Shown piece by piece: positions 1 through 11,319 of a stretch of DNA of 64,000 nucleotides. Each line of letters begins with the position of its first letter. Position 1 is the stretch's first letter. The stretch is from Akebia trifoliata (lineage: Eukaryota > Streptophyta > Magnoliopsida > Ranunculales > Lardizabalaceae): positions 14,589,443-14,653,442 of the forward strand of contig CM030716.1 in the NCBI GenBank assembly GCA_017979445.1, written 5' to 3'. The position numbers and the translations under genes were made by a program. The notes beneath the pieces are model-generated. The model saw only the letters and a list, made by a program, of their open reading frames with translations, did not search any database and was not told the origin of the DNA.

Positions 1-560
1 GGGAGGTATTTGGGCTATTGAAAATGAAAATAAAATGGGGCCTCTATGGGGTTGATAGCATTGGCTTAAAGAAAAGCTATGAAGGGATACTATTTGAGTG
101 TTAAAATCGTGAGTTTAGGGGGTGCTGAAATGTGAAAGTGTGAGGCTAGGGGCTATTACTAATGGGTGGTACGAAGAAGAAGATGAAGAAAAATGGTGAA
201 TATGATGTAAAGTTTGATGGTCGAAAGAGAAAATGGATGAGATGGTTGGAAAATTAATAGAAGCGAGGATATGAAATGTTTAAATAGGAAGAGGGGTGGC
301 TACTATGGGTATTGGTATTAAGAAAGAAGAAGAGGAAGGTTGTGTCATCTAAGTTGAGAGGGAGCTTGAAGAAGTGAAGAGTTATAGGTGTTTTTGGTAG
401 CTGAACAGGGATGGATTGCTGGGTTGAGGAAGAAGAAGAGTAAGAAGATGATGAGGGCATTGGGGCTAAGACAATAAGGAAAATGGGAGACCAAGGTCAA
501 GGTGGTGCATCAAGGGGGTAGGGGCTATCATAAAGCATTGGAAAAGATGGAGCAATGGAG
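1..560. other. Purine-rich repeat-derived stretch, no gene
   Basis: The stretch is G/A-rich on the plus strand, with many gaagaag and gggg runs. No reading frame has a recognisable domain. The last 60 bases resemble the sequence just before 2489 (a shared ggggct...gtgagt context), so this is probably the left part of the repeat unit described next. Confidence 0.4.
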
Positions 561-1884
561 GTGAGTCCTCCTTTCTCTTTTTTTTTTCTTTTTTCTTTCT
601 CATTTCTTCTTATCTTTTTTTTATTGCTTTTCCTTTTTTTTTTTTTCCTGTCTAAAATTTTTTTATCTCCCCCTCTTGATAGAAGAAAGTGATGGTCTAT
701 TAGATACTTTCTTTTTCTATTTTTTTTTTTTTTCTATTTTCATTTTTTTAATTTTCTTGTTTTGACCAAACCAAAAAGAGAAGATTGAAAATTTTATAAT
801 TTCCTTTTGTTTCCATTCACATGAGTATGGGGGTATGATCCCATGCATCGTGTGGTACTTTGTCACTCATTTCAGCTAATAACATAGGTTATGTATTTCA
901 GAATTTCATATTAATTAGTCCGAATGATTTTTTATCATGCATCAATTGGTTTAATTTCGTTCACAATTCATTTTACGAGTTCGACTGGGTGATTGACTTG
1001 GATTTGATCTTAATTGTTGCTAGGTAAATTAGATGCATCGGAAGTTGAATTCAATTGTTAGTTATATTGGTTAATTTTTATCGAGGGATTAATTCGTTAC
1101 ATTTAGATTTTATATAGGTTTATTAATCGATTAGCTCGTAATTGATCTGATGGGGTGAGTTTTGATTTTTTGTTAGTTCGATTGAATGATTGATTTTTAT
1201 AAATTAGTTGGATCGATTTAGCGGGTGTCATTACATGGGAATCGCCATTTTATGTGGCCATTTACTGTCATTTTCTTTGGCGATAAATTTCATTCCACGT
1301 AAATAAAATTCATCATTTCATGTGACGATAAATATCATTCCATATAAATGGAAATCACCATTTCATGTGAAAATTCATCATTTCATGTCTCTAAAAGTCA
1401 GACGTCTAAAACTTTTATCGATTTGCGTGAATGTTTGCAAAAAGACTTAGTTTTGTTCGAGAATCTTATTTTTCTAGTAAAGTGAGGTTTCTAATCTTGA
1501 GTCGAATGGAAAAAGTATTTTTGTCATTTTGTATGATTTTTTATGTAAGGCTTAGTTTGGGTCTGTTGTGATTATTTCTAAGTTTCGATATCCTATTTTC
1601 CTAACGTTGCAAGATCTCTAGGTTATCGAAATGCAAAACGATCCTAATTGTACATACTTGCTAAATCGAATGTAAAGTGTGGTGATCCTAAGCATGCATA
1701 ATTTCTACATCGAATGTGCCGAGGTAAGAGAAAAAATAATAGAAATTGGAGAAATTAGAGAAATTGGAGAGGGCCTCTCACAAGTTTTCGATTTTTATGC
1801 ATATTTTGCACTTATCATTAGGAATCTATAGCAACTGGGTAACAGATTGTTGGATTAGGCAGAGGCAAAAGTAGGGTGCGTACA
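561..1884 (+). repeat. Diverged tandem repeat unit A, probably LTR-derived
   Basis: The unit starts at gtgagtcc followed by a polypyrimidine tract and ends at gtgcgtaca. It shares blocks in the same order with 2489-3952: a cluster of catttcatgtg motifs, a ttttatcgatttgcgt block, a gattatttnta block leading to ttttccta, and an ending like gggtgtctaca. That ending looks like the 3' end of a Tat/Ogre-type Ty3 LTR. Both copies are much mutated. An alternative is a non-LTR satellite-like duplication. Confidence 0.5.
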
Positions 1885-2005
1885 AATAGAATTTGGTTGA
1901 GGCTGAAAAAATATTATAAAAACATAATGTAATGGGGTTCAGTTGGGGTTGAAAAAATATGACGAAGGATGTGAATAGGGGCTTGGTTAGGGATGTTATG
2001 ACGTC

Positions 2006-2443
2006 TATTGGTTATGTCTTCTATTCTTGTATGTGGAGAGTTGTCGTGGATTTAACCCGGATCTTTTGAGATCCGTTAACGACCCGCATGACCCGTTTAA
2101 TTGGTAATGTGTGGGGTTTCCCCACCATTACCGGGGGTCTCGGGACGAAGCCCCCGGGCAAAATATTGGGCCCATTTGGTTTGATTTTGGATCCGACCCG
2201 GTTAACCTCTTTGTAACCCTAAGTATATAAAGGGGGTAAGAGATGAAACCCTAATGGGAGAGAGAAATATACGAGAGACAGAGAGAAATTGTAACTGTGT
2301 TCTTCTTTGGTTAATATAGTGAAATCGCCATTTTCGCCGTGGACGTAGGTTGATCTTTGACCGAACCACGTATATTTTGTGTCGTGTGAGATTCTTGTGT
2401 TCTTGTTTGATTTATACTTCGGATCATAGGGTTGAGTCTAACA
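2006..2443 (+). mobile_element. Solo LTR of a Ty1/copia retrotransposon
   Basis: This 438-bp sequence is flanked on both sides by acgtc (2001-2005 and 2444-2448), a perfect 5-bp target-site duplication. It ends in ctaaca. It starts tattgg, where tgttgg would be expected. It has an LTR promoter (tatataaagg near 2223-2232), followed by the block common in plant copia LTRs: gtggacgtaggt and then ccgaaccacgt (about 2340-2370). No primer-binding site follows 2443, so this is a solo LTR left by recombination. Confidence 0.85.
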
Positions 2444-2488
2444 ACGTCAATAGTGTCTGTGAGTGGGGGCTGAGATGACGTTAAAAAG

Positions 2489-3952
2489 GTGAGTGGTTCC
2501 TTCTTCTTTTTTCCCTTTTAGAATTTTTTGATGGATCTCAAACGCAGTGGAGGGGCTGGTTTCATTGGAAAAGAAGAGATGAGATGAGTCCTAAAAGGAC
2601 TTTCTCTCTTATTAATTTTCGTAGGAGATAAGGGGAAGATCGAGTCCTTCATGGACTTTCTCTCTCTCTCGTTTTTTTCTTGATCGAATGTATGAAGACT
2701 TCTAATTTGTTTGGCTATCAAGGGAGTGATCCCGCACATCTTGCATATGTTCCAATCTCTCTTTTCAACATATCTTGTCCTTTAAATTGTCACATCGATT
2801 AATTCTATGTGTAATTCTCGATTAGTCAATAATTAAAATTTCAATTGCTATCCAAAACGTTAAGGTCCATTGGCTCATAACCATTTTTAATATAGAGTTA
2901 CCAATTTTAAAGCTTATGCATAGGTTTAACGTGTCAATTGATTCAATCTCATTATTATTTTATTTTATTTTTTTTTTTTTGCTTGATGGGTGTTCGATTT
3001 TTTATTATGATTGGTAATCAAATTTAATTGAGGATTTATTAATTAAAGTTTCCTTGATTGATTAATATTGGTTTGATTGAATTATTGGGATTAGTTAGAT
3101 TGAAATATTTACCCGGGTCTAATTGATTAACTCATATGATTTGTTTGATTGGTTAATTGGAATTATGATTTTTTAAGTTTTGACCATTTTCAATTAAAAG
3201 ATTTTGACCTTCGATTTTAGATTATAATTTTATCCTTTTGTATGATTAAATGGGTGTCATGAAAATCGTCATTTCATGTGAGATTTTTTATCATTTCATG
3301 TAAAAATTTGTTGTTTTCCTAAACATGGGATTCTAAATTTTATCGATTTGCGTAAATATTCTCGAAAGATTTATTTTTGATTTAAAAATCACGTTTTACT
3401 AGGAATCAAGATTTTTAAATAATAGTCGAATATCAGGGGTATTTTGATCAATTGTATTAATTCTTCTTAAATTTCTTCGTTTTCACTCATTTTAGTCTCA
3501 TTAGACTTGAAATCTCATTCTAAGAATAATGATAGTGCTTTTGAGAAGATGTGGGACCCACGAAGAGTATTTTCATCATTTTTTAAATTTGTTTGAATTT
3601 TAACAAGAAATTTTATTTACGGTGTGATTATTTTTATGTTCCGATGTCGCATTTTCCTAGCATTATAAGGTTTCTAGATTGTTGAAACGTGTGATGATTC
3701 TAAGCGTATGTACTCGCTAAGTCATGTATAAAATGGTGACGATTCTAAACGTGTGTAATTCTAAGTTGAGCGTGCAGAAAATAGAAATAATGAGGAATGA
3801 TCGGAAAGGAATTGACGATGGTTAGGAAAATCAGAGGATGACTTCTCATAAGCATTCAACTCTTCACATATATTATGCATTCATCAATTGGGATCCACAA
3901 CAACCGGGTGACAGGTTATCAGATCAAGCAAATAAAAAATGGGGTGTCTACA
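2489..3952 (+). repeat. Diverged tandem repeat unit B, probably LTR-derived
   Basis: This is the second copy of the 561-1884 unit. It begins gtgagtgg plus a pyrimidine tract, contains the tcgtcatttcatgtg and ttttatcgatttgcgt blocks, and ends ggggtgtctaca at 3952, an ending typical of Tat/Ogre LTRs. The copia solo LTR at 2006-2443 lies between the two copies and is a later insertion. Confidence 0.5.
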
Positions 3953-4727
3953 CATCACAAAAACATTTATTTTTAAATGATAAGTTTACCTTTCCTTTAC
4001 AAAGATTGATCATAAATTCCAACACTATCAAAATATTAAATATTATTAAAAAAATACCATTCATCTCTTATTGCTATGCTTTTTTTGTTGATAAAATGCT
4101 CCATTAATGCCTTTTTTATTGTTAAAAGTGTTGCTAGCTCTGTTTGGCTTTGAACTGAAACAAGTACTGGGAAATCAATCTCTTTTCGCTCGCACGTTGC
4201 TCAAGCTCTAAAGGTATAAAAAGCTTAAGGGAAGGCGGTGTTGGAAGAGACTGATTGTTTATATCTAATGAAAATACACGCAAAACATTTATCACCATTA
4301 GAGTATGTTATCTGTCTATTAAGATTCCAAATCAAGACCAAAAAATACAAAAATTTAAAAATTCAAATTTTCAAAAATAAAAAAAATAAAAATAAATAAA
4401 TAATAAAAAAATAATGAAAAATGACAAAACTATTTATAAATAATTAAAAATGAAAATTGAGTAGGAGATAACCATGTTAATCTCTATTTGGTATTTTAGA
4501 GTGTGATGGTAAAAGATAAAAAAACTGAAGAAATAAGGAAGCTACCATGATTTTCAAGTTTACACTATATAATAAGATTATATTAGATATCCCTTTGAAA
4601 ATAAATAGTATTTTTATATTTTAGTAAGTAATATTTTAATGGTGTTGGACATTATATGTCCGCATCATTGGATAATATAATTTGTACTAATTGTTTATGT
4701 TAATACGGGTGATTTTGTCATTAAAAA

Positions 4728-4728
<1 letters not shown>
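3953..4728. other. AT-rich intergenic stretch
   Basis: I see no gene, no clear repeat boundary and no conserved domain in any frame. There are several A-rich runs around 4370-4440. Confidence 0.6.

Positions 4729-4773
<45 letters not shown>
4729..4773. repeat. (TG)n microsatellite
   Basis: About 22 uninterrupted TG dinucleotides are followed by a short GA-rich run. Confidence 0.97.
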
Positions 4774-4775
<2 letters not shown>

Positions 4776-4903
4776 GAGAGAGATCTAAAGAGATAGAGAT
4801 ATCATAATAGAGATGAAAATAGAAATAGGGGGAAAGGAGAGAGGGAGCAAAAATACTTAATTGATGTATCAATAGTAAAGGTGGGAAGAGACTTAAATGT
4901 GTT

Positions 4904-6448
4904 TATAGACATCCCAAATTGTGCACAAGCCTTTTCCTGTACTAAGTGACAACGTTTTTGTAGGTTTTTGATTATTCGGTGAGAGGCAGAGAAGAAGTCA
5001 AAACCACACTCCTTCAACCACATCCTAGAACCCTTAAACCTAACCCTAAAGCATCTTAGAGTCCTAAACACTTGAACCCCGTCCAAAATCGAGAACCTTA
5101 AGCCTCTCCATACACATTCCCAACCCTTCTAGAAGCCCAAGAATTCTTTTTGAATCTTTTTAAACCCTAAACACCCTTCCTACAAATTCTCGTATCGATC
5201 CCCAACTTTTTCGAGAAACTAAGATTTTTTTTAATTTTCTAAAATTCTCCCGAAACCCCCCGAGACCTTTTGGGCACACCAACATGCGCATTAGGCTTTC
5301 AAAGCCCAACCCCATCATCAAATCAAACTGTCCAACTACTCCTAGGGTCAAGTCAATCAGATTTGACCATTGGCGATCCACACCGACTTGCAACATCAGT
5401 CTAATCAGTCTAGGTTGACAATCCAACCACCCCAAATTGCCCCAGCATGCGTGCAAGTATGTTCTTGATGGGACAACTCACAAATCGATGTTGAATTTCG
5501 ATCTGTAATGCGTCTTATAAAAAAGGCACTCCCCCTCATTTCAACACACATTCAACCCTGAGATCTTTCTCGTTTTGCCTTGAGCTCTCACCTACTCCTT
5601 TGCTACTTTTCACTCTCTTAATGACATAACAAACCCGAAATCCTAACATTTCATCTTGACTTCTATAAAATCTTTCCCCCATCACCCACATAGCCAAAAC
5701 CATGTCCAAATTGATTGAACTATTTCTCATTTTCCCTTGATACAACCGAACTGTTGTCCAATTACCGATCCCATTTTATTTGACAGTGTGAAAGCTCTAT
5801 CAGAAACCTTACTTGGATATAGATTCATACTGAAACTCTGCCCAATCAACTGACAAACGCAAATGTATAAAATTATCAATAAATAAGTTATTTACATTAT
5901 AAATTAAAATTCATGGTACAAGTTCCAATTTTACTTTTTACTCTGGCAAAGTAATTTGGAACACCTCCTTGTGCATTAGTATTCAGAAGGACCTAACAAA
6001 ACGATTAAGGGTCGCTCTGAAAAGCCCCTCATTTCATATCAATCATTTGCAATCACTTCGAGTCACTCATTTTTCGTTGTACAAACTACGATTCAACTCG
6101 GAAGCTACTCATTTACTACTCAAGCTATCAAATTTGCAAAGCAAAGTACGAGGAATTGACCAAAGAAAATATAAAGCAGTTCTATTTTCTCAACTGAATC
6201 ACTTACCCAAATCTTTGAATCACGCAGACCAGATTGAGAGTCATCTTAGTCAAAGGGTAAGTGTTCACGTCCCTCGAACCTAAATAGTGGCGACTATCAA
6301 TTACGTAGTATACCTAGTCACTCCCATTTTTCTACTGAATTCCAAGTGGGACAGGACCCTAGCCCAAGGAAGATTCAAGTTCGTCGAAAAACCAGGCACC
6401 AAAAAAGAGAAAGAAAGGGAAGGGAAGATAGTGAGGTTGGGAGCTACA
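4904..6448 (+). mobile_element. 5' LTR of a Ty3 Tat/Ogre-type retrotransposon
   Basis: The proposed start, tatagacatccc, matches the family start tgtagacaccc with TG changed to TA. The end is gagctaca at 6448, directly before a tRNA-Arg-type primer-binding site. A promoter-like ttataaaaa lies near 5516-5525. The block agtggcgact near 6290 also occurs in this LTR class. The right border is well supported by the primer-binding site; the left border is an inference. Confidence 0.6.
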
Positions 6449-6450
6449 AC

Positions 6451-6468
6451 TAGCGACTCTGCTGGGGA
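6451..6468 (+). other. Primer-binding site complementary to tRNA-Arg
   Basis: The sequence tagcgactctgctgggga differs slightly from tggcgactccgctggga, the complement of the 3' end of plant tRNA-Arg including CCA. Tat/Ogre elements prime from this tRNA. It lies two bases after the LTR end, as expected. Confidence 0.75.
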
Positions 6469-7265
6469 TAAACTTATTTTTATTTATTTGCTAAAATATT
6501 TATGATTCAATCTTTGTAGATATTTACTTTGAATTATTTATTACCATAATTTACCCTTGAAGTTTTGTATTGCTCACATTCATATTCATAGCCAATTTGC
6601 ATACCCTTCCCTTTCCAATAAAATGATAAAACCCTGGACTTAAGTAACTTAGCGTCTCAAGGTCATTTACATTTATTATCAGAGGCAAAAATATCCAACC
6701 TAATCACCAACTTGAGAAGTTCATACTTCAATATTTACGAAAATTTGAAGATTGGGTAACCTTTTTATCATATCGAGTCGCATGCATGGCCTCTAACATG
6801 TCATCAACCAAGTTGTCACCCTCCCATGATTAAGGGTGGCTGGCCCAAACCTTAAATAAAAACCAAAGTGACCTAACAATGCAGGGTTCTGCCTAACCAA
6901 AAACTAACCCCGGTAAGAACCTAACCTATTTCAAGCGTCAATTCAAAGGCTCAAAAACATCTCGTTACCCTACATAAATTGTAGGGTAAAGAAATGTACT
7001 TCCCCTTAAATTCAAACTGAAATGTCCAAAAATAAAAATAAAAAGGGTATAATCATACACACTTACATGTATTGCATTCAGACAGCATGTCTCCCAACCC
7101 CACCACGAATCTTGATGTACAACCTCCAGTAGATGTAAATATACTTGGTATCCCTCCAAAGGACTCTCAAGGAAATGAAATGGGTCTTGATTCCCTTGCA
7201 CAACCTGAGCTACTACTGCATCTATTTGGTCATTATCTTGTTCCCATGGACTGCGTCAAATTGTA
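6469..7265 (+). mobile_element. Decayed internal region of the Tat/Ogre-type element
   Basis: The sequence continues from the primer-binding site with no second LTR in range. A 64-codon open stretch at 7072-7266 (start MHSDSMSPNP) could be a remnant of an element ORF, but I recognise no domain in it. No gag, protease or reverse transcriptase motif is visible. The element appears truncated. Confidence 0.35.
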
Positions 7266-7950
7266 AAAGAAAATTCTTTTACTCTACCTCGAGATCTGCA
7301 ACCCCTATTGATTCTCCCTTGCTTCTACGAATCCTCCTTGGTGTACCTACACCATAGAGCCTTTAATGTCTAAGTCACTCCTTAGAACAAATTTGAAAGA
7401 GTTTTCAAGTGTACAGGGTTGTGTACCTTTGATTGGCATGAGGGTGCTCCTTTTATAAAGAATGGGATAAAATCTCCTTTTTTTGGACGTTTCTTAATCC
7501 ATCATTATCCTAATTTAAAATCCTTATTTAATTAGGATTTCCCCGTTTTAGATAACCTTTTTTAATTAGGAACTATCCCTTTTAAGGATTCCTTTTTTTT
7601 TTCTTTAGAATCCTTCCTCTAACGACTTCCCTCAAAATATACGCCCAAATCTCTAGAAATCAGAGATTTTGTGTGATCTGTGATGGCACACCGTTCGAGA
7701 GAATCCCTCTATACCTTCTGACCTCGTGCCCCAACTCACTGAACTCTAAGCCATCTTCCCCTAGCCTGTGATTTTGATACAACCTTTCTTCGATCGACCA
7801 AAACGGATCTCAAGGTGACATGTATTGCAACCCTTGGCTTGCAGATTTTACTCTCCACAAGTATCCACAAATGTACCTTAAATCTTTGATTAAATATCTA
7901 TAAATCCCATGTTAAATAAATTTTCCTAATTTTTTTAAAATAAATAAATG
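7266..7950. other. Unassigned repeat-like stretch
   Basis: Pyrimidine-rich sequence with several aattagga blocks at 7500-7570. No open frame has a recognisable domain, and I could not define transposon ends. Confidence 0.4.
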
Positions 7951-7952
7951 TT

Positions 7953-8195
7953 TAGTTCTTTGGGTTGTGATAACCTTACTCCCCCACGTGGCATACTCAA
8001 AATACTCTCCTGACATTGCATGTGCCAGAGCAATATTTTTTTTTTTTTGCCTTCGGATACACACCTGCACATCCCTATGTACAGTTGTGTATCCTGAGGC
8101 AAAGAGATCAATGGTTCAAGCATAGGCCACATTAGGAGAGTATTTTGAGTATGCCACAAGTGGGGGAGTCAGAAAATCATTACTCTCATTCTTTT
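7953..8195. mobile_element. Palindromic MITE related to the GAGTCGTGCT family
   Basis: The two halves fold back. The left arm (about 7975-8030: actcccccacgtggcat, then actcaaaatactctcct) pairs with the right arm at 8120-8178. The centre carries ggatacaca and its partner tgtgtatcc. The same layout recurs at 28571-28800, where the copy begins with the GAGTCGTGCT terminus. The ends are approximate, with no clear target duplication. Confidence 0.7.
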
Positions 8196-8220
8196 TCTTC
8201 TTTAAATAGCTTTATTGCAT

Positions 8221-8743
8221 AGAAGTGCAACTTGGTTCGGTTTGAGGTCAAATTGGAATCGAACCGACATAGGTCAGTTCTACTTAATAAGAGCAAAAAC
8301 CAAACCAACCCAAACCGAACTAAAGTTGATTTGGTTCAATTCGGTTCAATTCTATGGGTTGCCAATATTCTGTAAATTGTAAGTGTCATTTTTAATGAAA
8401 AAATAAATATATAATAAACATAAATTTTCATAGAATAAATCACTAACCTATCCATAAAAAATCATTAGTTTATCCATAAAAAGATCATTAATTTATGTTC
8501 TACCTCCTAAAATAATTCATAACAATTATTATAAACATATATATTTATTTATTGCATAAGGTTCAGTTCTCGGTTTGAATCGGTTCTATACAAGCTTGAT
8601 CCGAGAACCGAACCAAATTGATCAGTTCTCCATTTTCATAATCCAGAACTAAACCGCATCTTGTTCCAAATTGAACCAAACCACTCCAAAACTATTGGTT
8701 TGGTTCGGTTCTTGGCTTGAACAGGACCAAGTTCCACCCCTAC
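8221..8743. mobile_element. hAT-type MITE with terminal inverted repeats
   Basis: The left end agaagtgcaacttggttc pairs with the right end gaccaagttccacccct. The interior is rich in cggttcggttc-like blocks in both orientations. The flanks tattgcat (8213-8220) and tattacat (8744-8751) look like an 8-bp target duplication with one mismatch. No transposase is encoded. Confidence 0.65.
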
Positions 8744-8751
8744 TATTACAT

Positions 8752-9540
8752 TGTTTTTAACACTTATATATGAAAATAGTTAAAACGATGTGCCGAATGC
8801 ATTACATATCCATTCTATAAAATTCAGTTTTCTACTTGGGGTTTTTTTTTGGAGCTAGAAGTGAAAGTGGCCCAAATCCTTAATGTTGGCCTACATTTTA
8901 CTCTAAAACTTTTTGGTTCATTAATGGTATTAGTGATTTAAACTCAAAATGTTCACCAAGGTCTATTATGTATTTATTTTATTTTTTTAAGTAATAAATT
9001 AAATTAATTGAGACATTAGAAAAGATTAATAAGAGTTAAACCTATTAAATTAAAATTAAATACAACATCAAACTTTATGAGAATTGACATTTGGGGAACT
9101 TGCGACTTGCGATTGGAATTTGGTAGAGTTTTGTGACCGCCTTCCTACGATACCACAAACTACATGTGTATTGCATAAAGACTGAGTAGATCAATCCCAT
9201 TCTTGTCCCTTTGTCTTGACTAAGCTATTCGTGTCATTTTTGCATAGCATATCGAACATTGGGCCAACTTTTCTCTTTCAACTAAGAAGAAAGCAACAAG
9301 TTATGAAGGAGTTGTCATTTTTTCCTTCTCTTCTTCATCTAATGACATTTTCAAAATCTTGATCTAATTGAGATAAAATTACCCTTCAATTGTTAAAATT
9401 AATCTTAAAATAAGGGTATTTAGGTCACCTAACCTCTTTCATCAAACAGTTTTATAACTATCAAAATTTGAACACTTGGTCTTCAATTTTTTTGAATTAT
9501 TATAGCTTTAAAGGGAGGAGGACAACTATTTTTTTTTTTT
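8752..9540. other. Intergenic stretch, nothing recognised
   Basis: AT-rich sequence without open frames, tandem repeats or definable transposon ends. Confidence 0.55.
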
Positions 9541-10015
9541 TTTTAAACAGTTCTGGTGCGAGCCTAGTGCAAGTTTAGTCAGGCCAAGTCCATGGGATTC
9601 ATGGGCTTCTAATTGATCCAGGCTTAATTCAAGCCCAAGCCTCCCCACCTATACGAGCTCGGGTCAGGATGGCTTGAATTTGTACCTCAAAAAGGAGTTG
9701 GGCTATGGGCTTGCAAGTTTTTTTTTTTTTTTTTTTAATTTCTAAGTTTATTAATAATTTTTTTTCTATTTATTTATAAAGAGCATATTTCTTTCCAATA
9801 AAAATGAAGTCTTGAATGCACATGGACTAGACCACAAAATACAGCTATAATTTGGGCGAGCCAATTCCCAACCCGCTTGGCTGAACCCAACCTAAGTCAG
9901 GTCTGGGCACAATTACTTGGGTCTGATCTTGGGTTTCGGAAAAAAACCATGTTATCGAATCAAATCAGGTTGGATTTGGGCATAGACATCAGGTTGTCCA
10001 ATTTACCCTGACGAG
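9541..10015. repeat. Possible nonautonomous transposon rich in gggcttg/caagccc
   Basis: Blocks such as ggcttgaatt, gggcttgcaag, caagcccaagcc and cccaacccgc occur in both orientations around a T-rich centre. This is similar in style to nonautonomous hAT elements. I could not define ends or a target duplication. Confidence 0.35.
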
Positions 10016-10569
10016 ATCATAATAGTGTCATAATTTATGAGTGCTGATAATATAATGTCATTGTTTACACACGGCCTTAGCGTGTTTGCTCACAACCTAA
10101 CAGAAGTTTGACATGTGGTGCAAATGACATTAGCAATAGAGAGAAAGCTTCTCTCTTGCCTGCACCTCCTCTACAACTTTGATTATCACATTGACAATCC
10201 AACAACCAAGCCTTTTAGATTTCATGTAAATATTCATATTCAAAAAAATATATACTAAATTTTATTTTTTCAAGCTTGATCCAAGGTGTTGAAAATGGAT
10301 GGCTACGAAGTATCCAACTTTAAAAATAAAATTCAACTGTGAAAAATAATAATTTTTATTTTTTAATTTTTTTTTAAAGTTCATATAATTTGTCCTCTAC
10401 AACTTCATTGCCTGAGATCATGTTTTTATAAGTCAGAAGGAGATCATATCATAAAGTTTTCTCTTTTTTTTCATTAGGGATTAGAGAGAAAAAGGGACTC
10501 AAAAAAAAAGCCAACTAACTAGATCTTGGGATGTTTTAAAGTGAAATGCAACTGGAGTGATCTTGATTA
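10016..10569. other. Intergenic stretch, nothing recognised
   Basis: AT-rich sequence, no open frame of note and no clear repeat. Confidence 0.5.
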
Positions 10570-10895
10570 ATAATAATAGAGAGTTGCTATTGACACCCCA
10601 ACTTTTACTTATTACATCCAAATTTCTTAAATTATTTATCACAAACAATTAGATTAAAATCCACTCATTGAACATTACAATGGTCTGACACAAATTATAA
10701 TATTAATTATAAAACTTATTCAAACAATTTTAGTAGTTATTTATAATTATGATTAAGTTAGAATTCTAGGGATTTTTTTTTATTTTAAGAGAGCTTCTAT
10801 TGGCACCCTAACTTTTACTTATTATCAATGATTCACTTATTTTATTTATTTTTAATTGAGGTGTTGCAAGTAATAACAGCTTTCTAATAATATAA
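10570..10895. repeat. Two related short repeat ends (MITE-like)
   Basis: The block gagagttgctattgacaccc, then caacttttacttatta at about 10580-10620, recurs as gagagcttctattggcaccc, then taacttttacttatta at about 10788-10825. It is followed by ggtgttgcaagtaataac, then agctttct, the rough inverse of that start. This suggests two copies of a small inverted-repeat element. Confidence 0.45.
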
Positions 10896-11249
10896 TAATA
10901 ATAATAATTGGAGTCGGATCTGGATTGAATTTTTTATCTGGATCTAAATATGGATATATTTAAATCCAACCCGGGTCCTACTCATTTTATGCCCTAGACG
11001 TCAGGAAAAACTGTTTTTTTTAGCCGACATTTACTCATTCGGAAAGTAATTCGTAGTTCCAAAATCATCACTATAATCCGCTTTTGGAAGATAACAGCTA
11101 ATCATCTTCTTAAACGAATCCAACCAAGATTCCAACCCCATTCCAAATTTCAAATCCCACTCAAAATAGACATCTCTCTTTTATTAAAAAAAACACTTCT
11201 TTTAAAAATCCAACTCACAATCACAAATCTTAAATTCTCAAATCACCCA

Positions 11250-11280
<31 letters not shown>

Positions 11281-11319
11281 GATTCAAGTTCAAGTTGTTC
11301 CAACCCCAACACCATAACC
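10896..11319 (+). promoter_or_regulatory. Upstream region and 5' leader of the CAT gene
   Basis: I see no convincing TATA box in the 400 bases before the start codon. A pure (TC)n tract at 11254-11280 lies about 40 bases before the ATG. Such pyrimidine tracts are common in plant 5' leaders. The start context aaccATGG has A at -3 and G at +4, a good initiation context. Confidence 0.5.
11254..11280. repeat. (TC)n microsatellite in the CAT 5' leader
   Basis: About 13 TC dinucleotides without interruption, about 40 bases upstream of the CAT start codon. Its length could vary between individuals. Confidence 0.95.

Noticed and set aside
4687..5086. Minus-strand frames beside and across the TG repeat
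   Set aside because: The (TH)n run is a microsatellite translation, and the neighbouring frame lies in LTR sequence without a domain.
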